A DNA stretch of 64,000 nucleotides from [Leptolyngbya] sp. PCC 7376 (GCF_000316605.1 NC_019683.1:790036-854035), one strand, 5' to 3'. Shown: positions 43,852-54,372, counted from the stretch's first letter. Numbers and translations: made by a program. The notes: generated by a model not told the origin, from the letters alone.

Positions 43852-44152
43852 AAATAGTGAGCGGCGAAGATGCAGGTGGTAGAAGTTGCAAAATATTGTT
43901 GCTCTAAATTAGGTCGAGAGCGAGTGTTTTTTATTATTCCTTGGGGGAGGTAATAAAGCCGGATGAGATTGCAATAAGTAATGCAACTCACGTCCTATTC
44001 CCTAAAAACACAGGTGTTTGAGCCGTATTCAAAACAATGACATTTGCAAAGATGACTCTAATTATGGCAAAGATTTTTGATTCTTTGAGAGCGTGATAAT
44101 AAAGCTGTATAAGGGTTCGGCAATATTTACAGGTTGGTATATGAATTTTGGT
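43852..44152. other. Intergenic region between HtrA and the HD phosphohydrolase
   Basis: About 300 bases with no ORF, RNA gene or terminator recognised. It holds the HtrA promoter and the 3' flank of the upstream gene. Confidence 0.45.
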
Positions 44153-44746
44153 TTAAGCACGTACGGATTGTAGGGCCCAGTTGCGGGTAATAATCACGCG
44201 AGGATGAATAGTTTTGTTCTGTTTAACGAGATATTTGAGGGTGTAATCGCAGACTTTCCAGACAGCTTTCCGAAGATTTTTCTTGCTGAGTTCCCGTAAT
44301 TTATTCAGTTTTTTATTGTCTCCACGACCGGGTTCTAGGGCATCGGCAATAAAAATAATGCAACTCAGATCACTCATCTCTGCACCGCCTAACGTATGCA
44401 GGGCGATCGCCTCAAGGATTTCTGGGTCAGTGATCCCAAATTCTTTTTTTGCTACCACAGCGCTGACATCAGCATGGAGGAGGTGGGGCACTTGCGCGCA
44501 AATATCATCAATGGCGATCGCCGCATCTGCTGCCAAATCTAATAGCTTTTGGGGTGGAAAAAATTTTGCCAAATCATGGAGCAAGCCTGCGATTTTTGCC
44601 TGTTGCTGTTTCACACCATGGATTTCAGCAAGTTCGCCTGCCATCGTTTCAACACCGAGAATATGCTGCACTCGATGCTCTGAGACATTTTTGTCTAGCC
44701 AGGCGATCGCCTGTTGTCGTTCAAAGTTTTTGATTAAATCTGCCAT
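44153..44746 (-). CDS. YqeK-like HD-domain phosphohydrolase (symmetrical Ap4A hydrolase type)
   Basis: 197 residues. HD-domain metal ligands are visible in HRVQHILGVETMAGELA (His), GLLHDLAKF (His-Asp), HLLHADVSAVVA (His) and the later ILEAIALHTLGG. This matches YqeK, which cleaves diadenosine tetraphosphate to ADP, thereby controlling stress alarmone levels. Start ATG 44746 fits family length. It is divergent from the transglutaminase-type gene with about 100 bp between. Confidence 0.88.
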   Translation of the reverse strand: MADLIKNFERQQAIAWLDKNVSEHRVQHILGVETMAGELAEIHGVKQQQAKIAGLLHDLAKFFPPQKLLDLAADAAIAIDDICAQVPHLLHADVSAVVAKKEFGITDPEILEAIALHTLGGAEMSDLSCIIFIADALEPGRGDNKKLNKLRELSKKNLRKAVWKVCDYTLKYLVKQNKTIHPRVIITRNWALQSVRA

Positions 44747-44845
44747 CGATTCCCCCTCAGATGTCGTTATGTTCAGACTGCAAATCTCATAAAATGCTCA
44801 CCGAAAAAAGTTCAAAAGAGGCAGTGCCGTAGGAGATAATCCTAA

Positions 44846-46534
44846 TTGGATCAAAACGTTACTCGACCGGAACCAGAGAGATTGAACACTGCAACCCCCA
44901 CTACTCACCGTACCATCCGTCCGATTGCCACCTATGCGCTCCACGGCATTGCGTTTCATGAGGGGTATTTCTGGGCGATTGAGACGATTAATGGCTACCT
45001 CATCCGAATTGATCCCAAAACTGACGCCACAGAAATTTTAAATACAGAAACATGGTCAGTTTTTATCGGAGCAACAGGGTTGGCGATCGCCGACGAAACC
45101 CTCTGGTTTACAAGTGGTGAAAACGTTTATAAATGCTCCATGACCGATGGGCAATGGAATCCAGAACTCTTTATTCGCCTACGAGATAACGCGAGCGGTG
45201 TCGCAGTATCTGGCAATAGCGTTTACGTGAGCTGCCAAAAACGGGGTGAAATTTCCGTTTATAACGCGGTCAATGGCAAAGAAATCACCCAACTTTATGC
45301 CCCTGGTATCGGCATCGAAAACTTATTTATCCACAACGAAGACCTCTGGGTTTCGGATAATCTCGAACAAACAGTTTATTGTCTCGACCGTGCCACTGGC
45401 GAAATCAAACTCAGTCTCCTTACCCCCTTTGCCTCTCCCACCGGCGTAACGCTCTACATCGACCCCGACACGAGCGAAGAAGTTTTATACGTTGCCTACG
45501 CTGACCAAGAACCCTACATCCGCGACAATCCGAATGCCGATCCAAACTACGAACTGCAATATCGCGAGGTCACCTTTCTACATCCGCTCCATTTCCGTTA
45601 TTACGAAGATGAAAAGTTTGCTCTGTCCAATGGCTTTTTAATTGAGATGAGCTACGTCGAGGAGTTATCGCCCCTTGATCCGTTTGAACTGAAGGATTTG
45701 GAATGGAAAATTGCTCTACCTGCAGAAACTCACCGCCAGCAAATTGTCGAAGTGGAACCCATTGGTATTCCCTTTACTGAAGAAATTGTCGATGGGCAAC
45801 GCATTGCTGTGTTTAAGTTCGATCACCTCACCAACACGCAACGTCATGTCTTTGGATGGCGCGCCAAACTTCAGGTGTGGGGTATTAAATATCAGCTCAA
45901 CCCCCTCGACTGTGAAGATATTCCCGAGTTAACACCAGAATTCGCAGCAAAATACCTCGTTGATAATGACAACCTCGCCATGGAAACAGACATTATCAAA
46001 CGAGCTGCCACCGAGGCGATCACCAACGAAGCCAACTTTTTACGGCAAATGTATTCGATCCGAAATTACGTTTATGACCATTTGTCTTATGGCATTAAAC
46101 CCCACATCGATACACCGGATATTGCCCTGCGACGTGGTGTTGGCTCCTGTGGTGAGTACTTGGGGGTGTTACTAGCTCTGTCCCGTTTAAATGGCATCGC
46201 GAGTCGTACTGTGGGTCGCTACAAATGTCCGATGGATGCCCACCAGCGAAATATTCCGCTCCAACCAGACTACAACCACGTTTGGATGGAATTTCACCTG
46301 CCCGGCTATGGTTGGTTACCGATGGAATCAAACCCTGACGATATTCAGGATGGTGGGCCCTATCCCTCGCGTTTCTTTATGGGATTAGCTTGGTATCACG
46401 CAGAAATGGCCAAGGGTGTGAAGTTTGAAAAGCTCTACCGCAATGGCGAAATGATCCAAAAAGAGGAAACATCAATTGGTGAATTAGCGTTAAATCATGT
46501 ACGCTTTACTATCCTTGATGAGCTAAAACCGTAA
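44846..46534 (+). CDS. Beta-propeller-like plus transglutaminase-like cysteine protease protein
   Basis: 562 residues from a TTG at 44846, ten bases after AGGAG. Residues about 25-245 form repeated blades (IAFHEGYFWAIETINGYLIRID, LAIADETLWFTSGENVY, VAVSGNSVYVSCQ, LFIHNEDLWVSDN). Residues about 245-370 are a linker domain, and the C-terminal transglutaminase-like core (about 375-540) carries a Cys (GVGSCGEYLGVLLA), a His (YNHVWMEFHLPGYGWL) and an acidic triad candidate in MESNPDD. No signal peptide. It may be a peptidase or cross-linker regulated by the propeller; substrate unknown. Confidence 0.8.
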   Translation: MDQNVTRPEPERLNTATPTTHRTIRPIATYALHGIAFHEGYFWAIETINGYLIRIDPKTDATEILNTETWSVFIGATGLAIADETLWFTSGENVYKCSMTDGQWNPELFIRLRDNASGVAVSGNSVYVSCQKRGEISVYNAVNGKEITQLYAPGIGIENLFIHNEDLWVSDNLEQTVYCLDRATGEIKLSLLTPFASPTGVTLYIDPDTSEEVLYVAYADQEPYIRDNPNADPNYELQYREVTFLHPLHFRYYEDEKFALSNGFLIEMSYVEELSPLDPFELKDLEWKIALPAETHRQQIVEVEPIGIPFTEEIVDGQRIAVFKFDHLTNTQRHVFGWRAKLQVWGIKYQLNPLDCEDIPELTPEFAAKYLVDNDNLAMETDIIKRAATEAITNEANFLRQMYSIRNYVYDHLSYGIKPHIDTPDIALRRGVGSCGEYLGVLLALSRLNGIASRTVGRYKCPMDAHQRNIPLQPDYNHVWMEFHLPGYGWLPMESNPDDIQDGGPYPSRFFMGLAWYHAEMAKGVKFEKLYRNGEMIQKEETSIGELALNHVRFTILDELKP

Positions 46535-46568
46535 ATATATAAGTTTATTTTTAGCTTACAAGTCAGCT

Positions 46569-47084
46569 ATGAAAGCCCAGAAGTTCTATGAATTAACAAG
46601 AGAGCAAATCAAACATGAAGATCAATTATTAAATAACAGAACAACATGGCTACTTGTCCTTCAAGGATTCCTATTTTCTGCATATAGCATATCAATCTCA
46701 GCAGAAGCAATCGCATTAAACCATAATAGTTTTCAAGAGCTTGAAGAACGTTTGAATTTAGTTAGAAAATGTATTGCAATCAGCGGAATCACATCATCTA
46801 TTGTTATAGCTATTGGTATTCTTGCTGCATCCCGATCAATATATGCTCTAGTAAAAAGTTGGGACAAAAATTTTGATCAACAACAAAAAAGTCAGTATCC
46901 ACAAATTATAGGTAAAGAGCTATTGGGAATTAGAGGAGGACTTATTCCTGTTCTAGTCTTACCAGTATTTGTATTCCCATTCACATGGGCCTTTCTATCA
47001 CCATTTTTATTGATCCGCATAATTACAGGAATTTCCATTATTATATTTTTTATTTTCTTAATTGCTCTCGATAAAAATTCCTAA
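46569..47084 (+). CDS. AT-rich orphan membrane protein
   Basis: 171 residues. The N-terminal 30 residues are hydrophilic (TREQIKHEDQLLNNRTTW), then helices at about 28-48 (LLVLQGFLFSAYSISIS), 72-96 (CIAISGITSSIVIAIGILAA), and two closing ones at 123-145 and 148-166. Third-codon positions are strongly A/T-rich compared with flanking genes, suggesting recent acquisition. No homology recognised; the pattern resembles uncharacterised small membrane proteins found in phage-defence or conflict loci, which is only a guess. It follows the transglutaminase-type gene by 34 bp and could be cotranscribed. Confidence 0.6.
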   Translation: MKAQKFYELTREQIKHEDQLLNNRTTWLLVLQGFLFSAYSISISAEAIALNHNSFQELEERLNLVRKCIAISGITSSIVIAIGILAASRSIYALVKSWDKNFDQQQKSQYPQIIGKELLGIRGGLIPVLVLPVFVFPFTWAFLSPFLLIRIITGISIIIFFIFLIALDKNS

Positions 47085-47118
47085 AGTTGATCAAACCAAA
47101 TAATTAGGTTTCTAAAGC

Positions 47119-47502
47119 CTAAAAAATAAAGTTTAAATGGGTGTAGCTAGATAAAACCCAAAACAAGAGAATAATCGTTGCCCAGAAACCAAGAAAAATA
47201 CTGATCCAAACAGTCACATAATTTTTCTGTTCGTGGTATTTCCAGAAAAGTAATTTTTTGACGGGTTTACCGCCTTGGAGATGTTGAGTGGCGATCGCCT
47301 TCACATTTCGTACTTGGACATTGTTGTACCAAGCTTTGTCGGGCATCACCTTCACCATGGGGCCACTGCCACATTCTCCGAGACAGCCACTACGGATCAC
47401 GGTAATCTGCCCATCTTCGTATTTCTGAAATTCCTGTAAAACCTCTAATGCCCCTTGTTTTGGGCAGGTTTGATGGCAGCAGACCAACACTGTTTTTGCC
47501 AT
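47119..47502 (-). CDS. Thioredoxin-like [2Fe-2S] ferredoxin with C-terminal membrane helix
   Basis: 127 residues. The N-terminal domain (1-85) fits the NuoE/thioredoxin-like ferredoxin fold: CCHQTCPKQGALEV supplies two ligands (C8/C9 and C13 region) and RSGCLGECGSGPMVKVMPDKAWY two more. The C-terminal part (YVTVWISIFLGFWATIILLFWVL) is a membrane helix, so the redox domain is held at a membrane, unlike ordinary soluble members. It is separated from ndhB by a terminator, though both lie on the minus strand. Possible partner of an electron-transfer complex; inference. Confidence 0.8.
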   Translation of the reverse strand: MAKTVLVCCHQTCPKQGALEVLQEFQKYEDGQITVIRSGCLGECGSGPMVKVMPDKAWYNNVQVRNVKAIATQHLQGGKPVKKLLFWKYHEQKNYVTVWISIFLGFWATIILLFWVLSSYTHLNFIF

Positions 47503-47531
47503 AGCATTACAACGCTTTTCGAATATTCAAT

Positions 47532-47570
47532 AAAAAACCCCCTTCTATTATGAAGAGGGAAATTTTTTAT
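47532..47570 (-). terminator. Intrinsic terminator after ndhB
   Basis: CCCTCTTC and GAAGGGGG (minus-strand view) form an 8-bp stem with one mismatch around ATAATA, with T runs on the minus strand; the A/T symmetry means it could act on either strand. Confidence 0.6.
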
Positions 47571-47593
47571 TGCGCTCAACTGAAACAAAATAT

Positions 47594-49174
47594 TTAGTTG
47601 TTGGCGATCGCCACCTTTTCGACGATATCAGCTTGCTGTTCAGCAACAGTTTCTTGGGAATGGATAATCGCCTGAATCATAGGCGTACTGGTTACAGAGC
47701 TATCAGCAATCACAAAGAGCGGGTTGGACAAAATACCGGCCAGAGATGTCACCACTAACGCGAACACTAAACCAACTTGTAGAGGTCTCATGCCCACTGC
47801 AGTCCAAGTGACAGCGGGATAGTTGCGAACAGAGTCCGACATTTCCTGAGGCTCTTTTACAACCATCATCTTGATGACACGAATGTAGTAGTAAATGGAA
47901 ACCACACTCGTGAGAAGACCGAGGAGTACAAGCCAATAGAGGCCTGCCTGCCAACCTGCCCAGAAGAGATAGATTTTACCGAAGAAGCCGGCCAATGGCG
48001 GAATACCACCAAGGGACAACAGACATACACTCAAGCCCAAAGTTAGCAAAGGATCTTTCTGATATAGACCGGCATATTCAGCGATTTGGTCGGTACCAGT
48101 GCGTAGGGAGAAGAGGATGACACAGGTGAACGCGCCGAGATTCATGAAGAGATAAATCAGCAAGTAGAAAATAACACTGGAGTAGCCTGCATCAGTGTTT
48201 GCCACTAGGCCAATCATCACAAAGCCAGCTTGCGCGATAGAAGAGTAGGCAAGCATCCGCTTCATGCTGGTTTGAGCGAGAGCCACGACGTTACCGAGCA
48301 CCATACTGAGGACGGCAAGGGCGGTGAAAATCAAATGCCATTCGTCGATAACGGAGCTAAAAACAGTAACAAGTAAACGAATTGCAAGGGCAAAACCAGC
48401 CGCTTTCGAACCAACGGAAAGGAAGGCCACAACAGGTGTGGGAGAGCCTTCGTAAACATCAGGTGTCCACTGGTGGAAAGGTACCGCGGAAATCTTAAAG
48501 GCAATACCTGCAATGGCAAAGACTAGGGCGATCGCCAACGCTAAGGATTGACCACCTTGGGCATCCGTAATATTCGCGGCGATGTCGCTGAGGATTGTTT
48601 CGCCACCAGACAAACCGTAAAGCAGAGAAACACCGTAAAGGAAAATTGCTGAACTTGCTGCACCAATGAGGAGATATTTGAGCGCAGCTTCGTTAGAGCG
48701 GGGGTCACGTTTCATGTAACCCGTCAGCAGGTAGGAAGAAATACTGAGCATTTCAAGGGAGACGAAAATCATCACCAGCTCATTTGCTCCCGAAAGGAAC
48801 ATCCCGCCGAGGGTTGCCGTAAGGAGAATACAAACAAATTCTGAAAGTGCCGTACCAGATCGTTCGACGTAACGCACCGACATCATCACAGTGAATGCCG
48901 TGGACAGAACGATAATACCCCTGAACAAAATACTCAGGTTATCGCTGTTAAACGCGCCGAGAAATGCCACCGGATTCGGATTATCCCAACCGAAATATAG
49001 GGCAACAGTCGAACTCAATAGTCCGGCGATCGCCACATAGGGGATCCAACCCGAACGGGAACGCCCCACAATCAAATCCCCGACAAGAACGACGACGAGG
49101 GTCAAAATTACGATGCTTTCCGGCAAAATTGCCCCAGTATACAACTGGCTCGCAACGGTACTTGAAAAATCCAT
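47594..49174 (-). CDS. ndhB: NAD(P)H-quinone oxidoreductase subunit 2 (NDH-1 subunit NdhB)
   Basis: 526 residues from ATG 49174 ([21 protein letters not shown]), the family N-terminus; a longer frame from 49216 adds 14 unrelated residues. About 14 membrane helices are visible. Antiporter-like core motifs include [32 protein letters not shown] and [23 protein letters not shown]. NdhB is a proton-pumping membrane subunit of the cyanobacterial NDH-1 complex that serves respiration, cyclic electron flow and CO2 uptake. Other ndh genes are not adjacent, except ndhH at 57.2 kb in a separate unit. Confidence 0.97.
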   Translation of the reverse strand: MDFSSTVASQLYTGAILPESIVILTLVVVLVGDLIVGRSRSGWIPYVAIAGLLSSTVALYFGWDNPNPVAFLGAFNSDNLSILFRGIIVLSTAFTVMMSVRYVERSGTALSEFVCILLTATLGGMFLSGANELVMIFVSLEMLSISSYLLTGYMKRDPRSNEAALKYLLIGAASSAIFLYGVSLLYGLSGGETILSDIAANITDAQGGQSLALAIALVFAIAGIAFKISAVPFHQWTPDVYEGSPTPVVAFLSVGSKAAGFALAIRLLVTVFSSVIDEWHLIFTALAVLSMVLGNVVALAQTSMKRMLAYSSIAQAGFVMIGLVANTDAGYSSVIFYLLIYLFMNLGAFTCVILFSLRTGTDQIAEYAGLYQKDPLLTLGLSVCLLSLGGIPPLAGFFGKIYLFWAGWQAGLYWLVLLGLLTSVVSIYYYIRVIKMMVVKEPQEMSDSVRNYPAVTWTAVGMRPLQVGLVFALVVTSLAGILSNPLFVIADSSVTSTPMIQAIIHSQETVAEQQADIVEKVAIANN

Positions 49175-49636
49175 TTTTGCTCTTACAGGCTTAGTGAACC
49201 AATTAACATTTAACAATACCGCAAACTAACTTGGAAATGGCAAACACCGAATTTCAGACCCAGCTTTGCCACCAAACTCGTCAAAATCTCAATAAATTTC
49301 AGCAAAAAATCAGAAAGGACGAAATCTTTACGGATAATCCCTTCCTTTGGCTGCAAATATTGCCACTAATAATCACACAAAATCCCAACGATGATGACAA
49401 ACTAAACCTTTATGTAGCAAGGCTTCATCAGTCAAGCTCAGTTCTATCCTGACTTATCTCTGCTTCCTCACGACTTGAGAATCATGATCCCATCGAATAT
49501 TGACGACCCACCATCATCAAGTTCGGTTTTTACAAACTCTTAAGCCTTGACGGATAGCATATTCGTAAGACATTGATTAAATATATAAGGTATACATCGT
49601 CAAACCTTTCCCCCAATACTCTTAAATCGACAACCC
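49175..49636. other. Intergenic region between ndhB and topA
   Basis: About 460 bases forming the divergent promoter region of ndhB and topA. An ATG frame at 49231-49452 (73 codons) lacks a ribosome-binding site and recognisable homology; listed as a rejected candidate. Confidence 0.45.
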
Positions 49637-52327
49637 ATGTCCACCCTTGTCATCGTCGAATCACCGACCAAAGCCCGTACAATCCGGAATTACCTACCGC
49701 AGGAATATCATGTGACTGCCTCTATGGGGCATATCCGCGACCTTCCTTCTTCTGCCGACGAAGTCCCTAAAGATAAAAAAGGACAGCCTTGGTCACAGCT
49801 TGGGGTAAATGTGGACGAAAACTTCGCACCGCTCTACATCGTGCCGAAGAAAAAGAAAAAAGTTGTCACCGAACTCAAACAAGCCCTCAAGGAAGCAGAT
49901 GAACTGATTCTGGCAACGGATGAAGACCGCGAAGGTGAAAGTATTAGCTGGCATTTGCTCGAAGTCCTTAAACCGAAAGTACCCATCAAACGGATGGTGT
50001 TCCATGAGATCACCCAAGAAGCAATTCAAAAAGCGCTGACTAATTGCCGAGAAATTGATGTCAACCTCGTCCATGCTCAAGAAACACGTCGAATTCTAGA
50101 TAGATTAGTTGGCTACACGCTGTCGCCACTGCTCTGGCGCAAAATTGCAAAGGGCTTATCGGCAGGTCGAGTACAGTCAGTTTCTGTACGTCTCTTGGTA
50201 CAACGGGAACGGGAAAGACAGGCATTCCAGTCTGGTCAATATTGGGATCTGAAAGCGCAGCTCCAACAAAAGCGCTCCAAGTTTGATGCAAAGCTGGTTA
50301 CCCTCGACGGCAAAAAGATTGCGATTGGTAGCGACTTTGATCCAGACACAGGCAAGTTAAAGAAAGGAAAAAAAGTTGTTCTTCTGTCTCAAGAGGAGGC
50401 GATCGCCCTCAAAGAGCGCATTAAAGATCAAGAATGGGTTGTCAGCAAAACTGAAGAAAAACCCAGCACCCGCCGTCCTTCACCTCCTTTTACAACCTCG
50501 ACATTACAGCAGGAATCGAACCGTAAGCTGGGCATTTCAGCGCGGGATACGATGCGCACAGCCCAAAAGCTTTACGAAGAGGGCTATATCACCTACATGC
50601 GTACTGACTCGGTGCACCTGTCAGATCAAGCCGTGACTGCTGCCCGTAGCTGTGTCGAAGAAAAATATGGGAAGGATTACCTCAGCCCTCAAGTACGCCG
50701 TTACAAAACAAAGAGTAAAGGTGCTCAGGAAGCCCACGAAGCAATTCGTCCGGCAGGTAGCAGTTTCCGTACACCAAAGGAAACGGGCTTAAGCGGTCGT
50801 GAGTTCAAACTTTACGAATTGATTTGGAAACGTACTGTTGCCTGTCAGATGGCTGACGCAAAGTTGACTCAGCTCTCCCTCACTTTGAAAGTTGATGATG
50901 CCGAATTCCGGTCTTCAGGTAAGCGCATTGATTTCCCTGGTTTCTTCCGTGCATATGTAGAGGGTTCGGATGATCCCGATGCAGCGCTCGAAAATCAAGA
51001 GGTTGTACTGCCCGATCTAAAAGAAGGCGACAAGCCCACCTGCAAACAGCTCGATGAAATTGAGCACAATACAAAACCTCCTGCTCGCTATACCGAAGCA
51101 AGTCTTGTTAAAGGCCTTGAAGGTAAAGGTATCGGTCGTCCTAGTACCTATGCAACAATTATCGGCACCATTGTTGACCGTGGCTATGTACAAATCCGAG
51201 ATAAAGCCCTCACACCAACCTTTACAGCCTTCGCCGTAACGGCATTATTGGAAGAGCATTTCCCCAATTTGGTGGACACTGATTTCACTTCCCACATGGA
51301 GCATACTCTTGATGAGATTGCGACAGGGAAAGCGCAATGGCTCCCCTATCTGAAAAATTTCTACCTTGGTGATGAAGGTCTCGGCACTCAGGTTAAAGTT
51401 CAAGAAGAGAATATTGATCCGTCTGTCGCTAAGGCGATCGCCATCGAAAATTTACCGGTCAAGGTAAAAATTGGACGATTTGGCCCTTACATCGAGTCAG
51501 AGCAAGGCGAAGAGAAAATTACGGCTTCATTGCCTGCCGATCTCACTCCATCGGATCTTGATCCTGCTCAAGTGGAGACCATCCTCAAGCAAAAAACTGA
51601 AGGGCCAGAGCAATTGGGTGAACATCCCGAAACGGGAGATCCAATTTATCTACTTGTCGGCAGTTATGGGCCTTATGTGCAACTTGGTCAGGTAACTGAG
51701 GAAAAGAAAAAACCCAAACGAGCTTCCCTTCCCAAAAACGTCAAGCCAGAGGATCTCACCTTTGAGATGGCAATTCAGCTTTTGTCACTACCGCGCTTAT
51801 TGGGAGAACATCCTGAGTCGAGCAAGCCAGTTAAAGTTGGCTTAGGTCGGTTTGGCCCCTATGTGGTTCATGATCAAGGGAAAGAAGGCAAGGATTATCG
51901 TTCCCTGAAAAAGGAAGATGATCTGTTTACCATTAGCTTCGAGCGCGCAATGGAACTATTGGCGCAACCGAAACGGAGTCGTGGTCGCGGCAAAACAAAA
52001 ACACCTCTCAAGGAGCTTGGTAAGCACCCAGCAGATAATGAGCCTGTCAATGTTTACGAAGGCCCCTATGGCATTTATGTGAATCACCTGAAAACCAATG
52101 CTGGTTTGCCAGAAGGCGAAACGGTGGAAACAATAACTCTCGCCAAGGCACTCGAACTCATCGACGAAAAGGCTGCATCTAAGGGCAAGAAGAAAACCAC
52201 AAAGAAAAAGACCACCACTAAAAAGAAAACAACGGCAAAGAAAAAGACCACTACAGCTAAAAAGAAAACCACCACAGCGAAGAAAAAAACAACTACCAAG
52301 AAAAAAGCTGCTGCTAGCGACGAATAA
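49637..52327 (+). CDS. topA: DNA topoisomerase I with lysine-rich tail
   Basis: 896 residues. Type IA enzyme relaxing negative supercoils. The TOPRIM domain opens [19 protein letters not shown] and contains the acidic DEDREGE cluster. The catalytic Tyr320 sits in [14 protein letters not shown], matching Tyr319 of E. coli. Instead of zinc fingers the C-terminus has three repeated modules (each with LGEHPE..PVxVGxGRFGPYV or GPYGIYV), then a 45-residue tail of [11 protein letters not shown] repeats that should bind DNA nonspecifically. Start ATG 49637 fits the family. It runs straight into the next gene (5 bp from stop to start). Confidence 0.96.
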   Translation: MSTLVIVESPTKARTIRNYLPQEYHVTASMGHIRDLPSSADEVPKDKKGQPWSQLGVNVDENFAPLYIVPKKKKKVVTELKQALKEADELILATDEDREGESISWHLLEVLKPKVPIKRMVFHEITQEAIQKALTNCREIDVNLVHAQETRRILDRLVGYTLSPLLWRKIAKGLSAGRVQSVSVRLLVQRERERQAFQSGQYWDLKAQLQQKRSKFDAKLVTLDGKKIAIGSDFDPDTGKLKKGKKVVLLSQEEAIALKERIKDQEWVVSKTEEKPSTRRPSPPFTTSTLQQESNRKLGISARDTMRTAQKLYEEGYITYMRTDSVHLSDQAVTAARSCVEEKYGKDYLSPQVRRYKTKSKGAQEAHEAIRPAGSSFRTPKETGLSGREFKLYELIWKRTVACQMADAKLTQLSLTLKVDDAEFRSSGKRIDFPGFFRAYVEGSDDPDAALENQEVVLPDLKEGDKPTCKQLDEIEHNTKPPARYTEASLVKGLEGKGIGRPSTYATIIGTIVDRGYVQIRDKALTPTFTAFAVTALLEEHFPNLVDTDFTSHMEHTLDEIATGKAQWLPYLKNFYLGDEGLGTQVKVQEENIDPSVAKAIAIENLPVKVKIGRFGPYIESEQGEEKITASLPADLTPSDLDPAQVETILKQKTEGPEQLGEHPETGDPIYLLVGSYGPYVQLGQVTEEKKKPKRASLPKNVKPEDLTFEMAIQLLSLPRLLGEHPESSKPVKVGLGRFGPYVVHDQGKEGKDYRSLKKEDDLFTISFERAMELLAQPKRSRGRGKTKTPLKELGKHPADNEPVNVYEGPYGIYVNHLKTNAGLPEGETVETITLAKALELIDEKAASKGKKKTTKKKTTTKKKTTAKKKTTTAKKKTTTAKKKTTTKKKAAASDE

Positions 52328-52332
52328 TCTTG

Positions 52333-53895
52333 ATGCCTACATTCAAAGGCTGGGGTGATCGCCAAATTATTTTGGGGTTGACGGTCGTGGCTCTCTGTCT
52401 GTTTTGTTTCAATCTCGGCAATGTGCCACTCAGGGATTGGGATGAAGGGACGAGAGCTTTAGTCGCGCGGGAAATTTTTCGGACAGGTAATTGGCTCCAT
52501 CCGACTCAATTTGGAGAGCCATATCTAAATAAGCCACCGCTCATGGATTGGTTAGTGACTTTGAGTTACCGCCTCGGTGGGGTGAATGAATGGACAAGTC
52601 GTTTACCGGGGGCGATCGCCAGTGCTCTGGGCGTACCTCTGCTGTATTGCTTGGGTAAAGAGCTGTTTGCTGAAAAACAACAATCAATTCGGGCGGCCCT
52701 ACTGAGTGCCTCGGTTTATTTGACGCTTTTGCCTGTGGTGCGCCATGGACGCCTTCTTATGTTGGATGGCTTAGTGCTGACTGCCATGATCTTGAGCTTT
52801 TGGTGTTTTCTCAAGGCGGAAAAACAAAAAGTTTTTGGCTTAGGGATTGGGGTTGGTTTCGGGATCATCACCTTCACGAAAGGACTATTAGTGCTTCCCA
52901 TTGTGGCGATCGCCTTGTTATTTAGCTTGCGCGATAAGCGTTGGCAGATCATCAAAAACTTTTACCTTTGGTTGGGATGTCTAATTGGCTTCCTACCAGT
53001 AATTTGGTGGTACTGGTCTCAAATTAATCACTACGGCCAAATATTTATCGATGTGCATTTTCTATCACAGGGCATTGATCGCGTCTCTGACACTGTAGAA
53101 AATCATCAACATCCACCATGGTTTTATATTCTCGAAATCGCTAAATATACTGCGCCTTGGCTATTTTTTTTGCCCCAGAGCTATCGCTTAATTTGGCAAG
53201 AACAATATGAAAAGCATGGCCAATTAATCCTCGGTGGATCCATGTTTTATGGGTTTCTCATCTCCACGATGGGGACAAAATTACCATGGTATATTATGCC
53301 GATTTATCCTTTTATGGCTTTAGCTGTGGGCTATTATCTCTCAGGATTTGACGAACTAAGATCCACAAAATACTATCGTTTCCCATTTCAGTATTGCTTT
53401 TATTTCCTCTCAATTCTCACTGCCCTTAGTGCCATCTATTTTGTCTTCACCGATCCTCAGACAAGCTTGATTCTCATGTCTTTGGCGATCGCTGCGATGT
53501 TTGGTATTGCGGGTTGGTATTGGCAGCGCAAAAGCCAGAATTTTATAACCACTTTTATTGTGGGAATGTATGCAACTCTTGGGCTTTTATTTTGCTCAAC
53601 GTCGTGGCTTTGGGAAGTCAATGAGGCATTTCCCGTAAAACAAACTGGCGAAATTATTCGGACTCAAACACCTGAAACCACTAAACTTTTTACCACCTTT
53701 GGCTATAGTCGCCCGAGTTTAGATTTTTATGGAGATCGCCAAATTCTCCCAGCAAACCTAGATGACATTCAAACAGAACAATATTGGTTAGTAGATCATG
53801 GCGCATTCGAAGCAAACCAACAGCATTTCCCTGAGTTTGAAATTTTGGGTCAATCCGAAACCTTTAAGCTCATTCACACAAAAAAAGAGACTTGA
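52333..53895 (+). CDS. GT39/ArnT-like membrane glycosyltransferase
   Basis: 520 residues from ATG 52333 (TTG 52330 is also possible). The N-terminus holds NVPLRDWDEGTRALVAREIF with the Asp-Glu motif of PMT/ArnT enzymes and HPTQFGEPYLNKPPLMDWL. About 11 membrane helices follow. The last 120 residues are soluble (ETTKLFTTFGYSRPSLDFYG) and probably periplasmic. Such enzymes transfer sugars from polyprenyl phosphate to lipid A or proteins. It starts 5 bp after topA, so it is cotranscribed with or read through from it; no functional link is evident. Confidence 0.85.
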   Translation: MPTFKGWGDRQIILGLTVVALCLFCFNLGNVPLRDWDEGTRALVAREIFRTGNWLHPTQFGEPYLNKPPLMDWLVTLSYRLGGVNEWTSRLPGAIASALGVPLLYCLGKELFAEKQQSIRAALLSASVYLTLLPVVRHGRLLMLDGLVLTAMILSFWCFLKAEKQKVFGLGIGVGFGIITFTKGLLVLPIVAIALLFSLRDKRWQIIKNFYLWLGCLIGFLPVIWWYWSQINHYGQIFIDVHFLSQGIDRVSDTVENHQHPPWFYILEIAKYTAPWLFFLPQSYRLIWQEQYEKHGQLILGGSMFYGFLISTMGTKLPWYIMPIYPFMALAVGYYLSGFDELRSTKYYRFPFQYCFYFLSILTALSAIYFVFTDPQTSLILMSLAIAAMFGIAGWYWQRKSQNFITTFIVGMYATLGLLFCSTSWLWEVNEAFPVKQTGEIIRTQTPETTKLFTTFGYSRPSLDFYGDRQILPANLDDIQTEQYWLVDHGAFEANQQHFPEFEILGQSETFKLIHTKKET

Positions 53896-53944
53896 ATAAA
53901 ATCAAGCCCGCTTTAAAAATTTGGTTGTGTGAAAAACTACCTGC

Positions 53945-54337
53945 TTACAAAATACTGAAAGAATCCTCTTCAAGAGCAGCAGAACCACCTTCACGCAAAA
54001 TCTGAATCACACGGCCTAACTGCTTCCATAGCAAACCGACGGTTGCGAGGGTTAAAGGTAAAGACAAAGAATAAGCGAACCATGCAGGAATAAAAAAGAT
54101 TTGCAAGCCGCTCGCCAGGAAAATACTCATGCCTGTGCCGATACCAAACAGAGGCAGTTGCAAGCCAATCACAGACAGCTGCTCACGAATACTATTTTCA
54201 TTAGCGACGATTTCACGAGCTTTGAGCTTGAGCGTGCCCTGAAAAGCTGCACCACTTGTCACAGCAATAAAGAAACCGAGTGCAACCATCACCAAAGGTG
54301 GCTGCGTCATATAGAAATAATAATAATCTTCCATCAT
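53945..54337 (-). CDS. Small conserved membrane protein of unknown function
   Basis: 130 residues. Three to four hydrophobic segments: PPLVMVALGFFIAVTSGAAFQG, GLQLPLFGIGTGMSIFLASGLQIFFIPAW and LSLPLTLATVGLLW. The N-terminus is tyrosine-rich (EDYYYFYM) and the C-terminus polar and acidic (REGGSAALEEDSFSIL). No catalytic motif. The gene is 36 bp downstream of the ABC1 kinase gene on the same strand, so a shared transcript is likely. It looks like a conserved cyanobacterial protein but the function is unknown. Confidence 0.6.
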   Translation of the reverse strand: MMEDYYYFYMTQPPLVMVALGFFIAVTSGAAFQGTLKLKAREIVANENSIREQLSVIGLQLPLFGIGTGMSIFLASGLQIFFIPAWFAYSLSLPLTLATVGLLWKQLGRVIQILREGGSAALEEDSFSIL

Positions 54338-54372
54338 CTGTATTTACAAATCTTAAATTTTATTGATTTCAA

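Noticed and set aside
49231-49452. 73-codon plus-strand ORF between ndhB and topA
   Set aside because: No ribosome-binding site, no recognised homology, and it lies in the divergent promoter region.
52084-52365. Minus-strand ORF antisense to the topA tail
   Set aside because: Its Phe/Val-rich product is simply the complement of the lysine-codon repeat.
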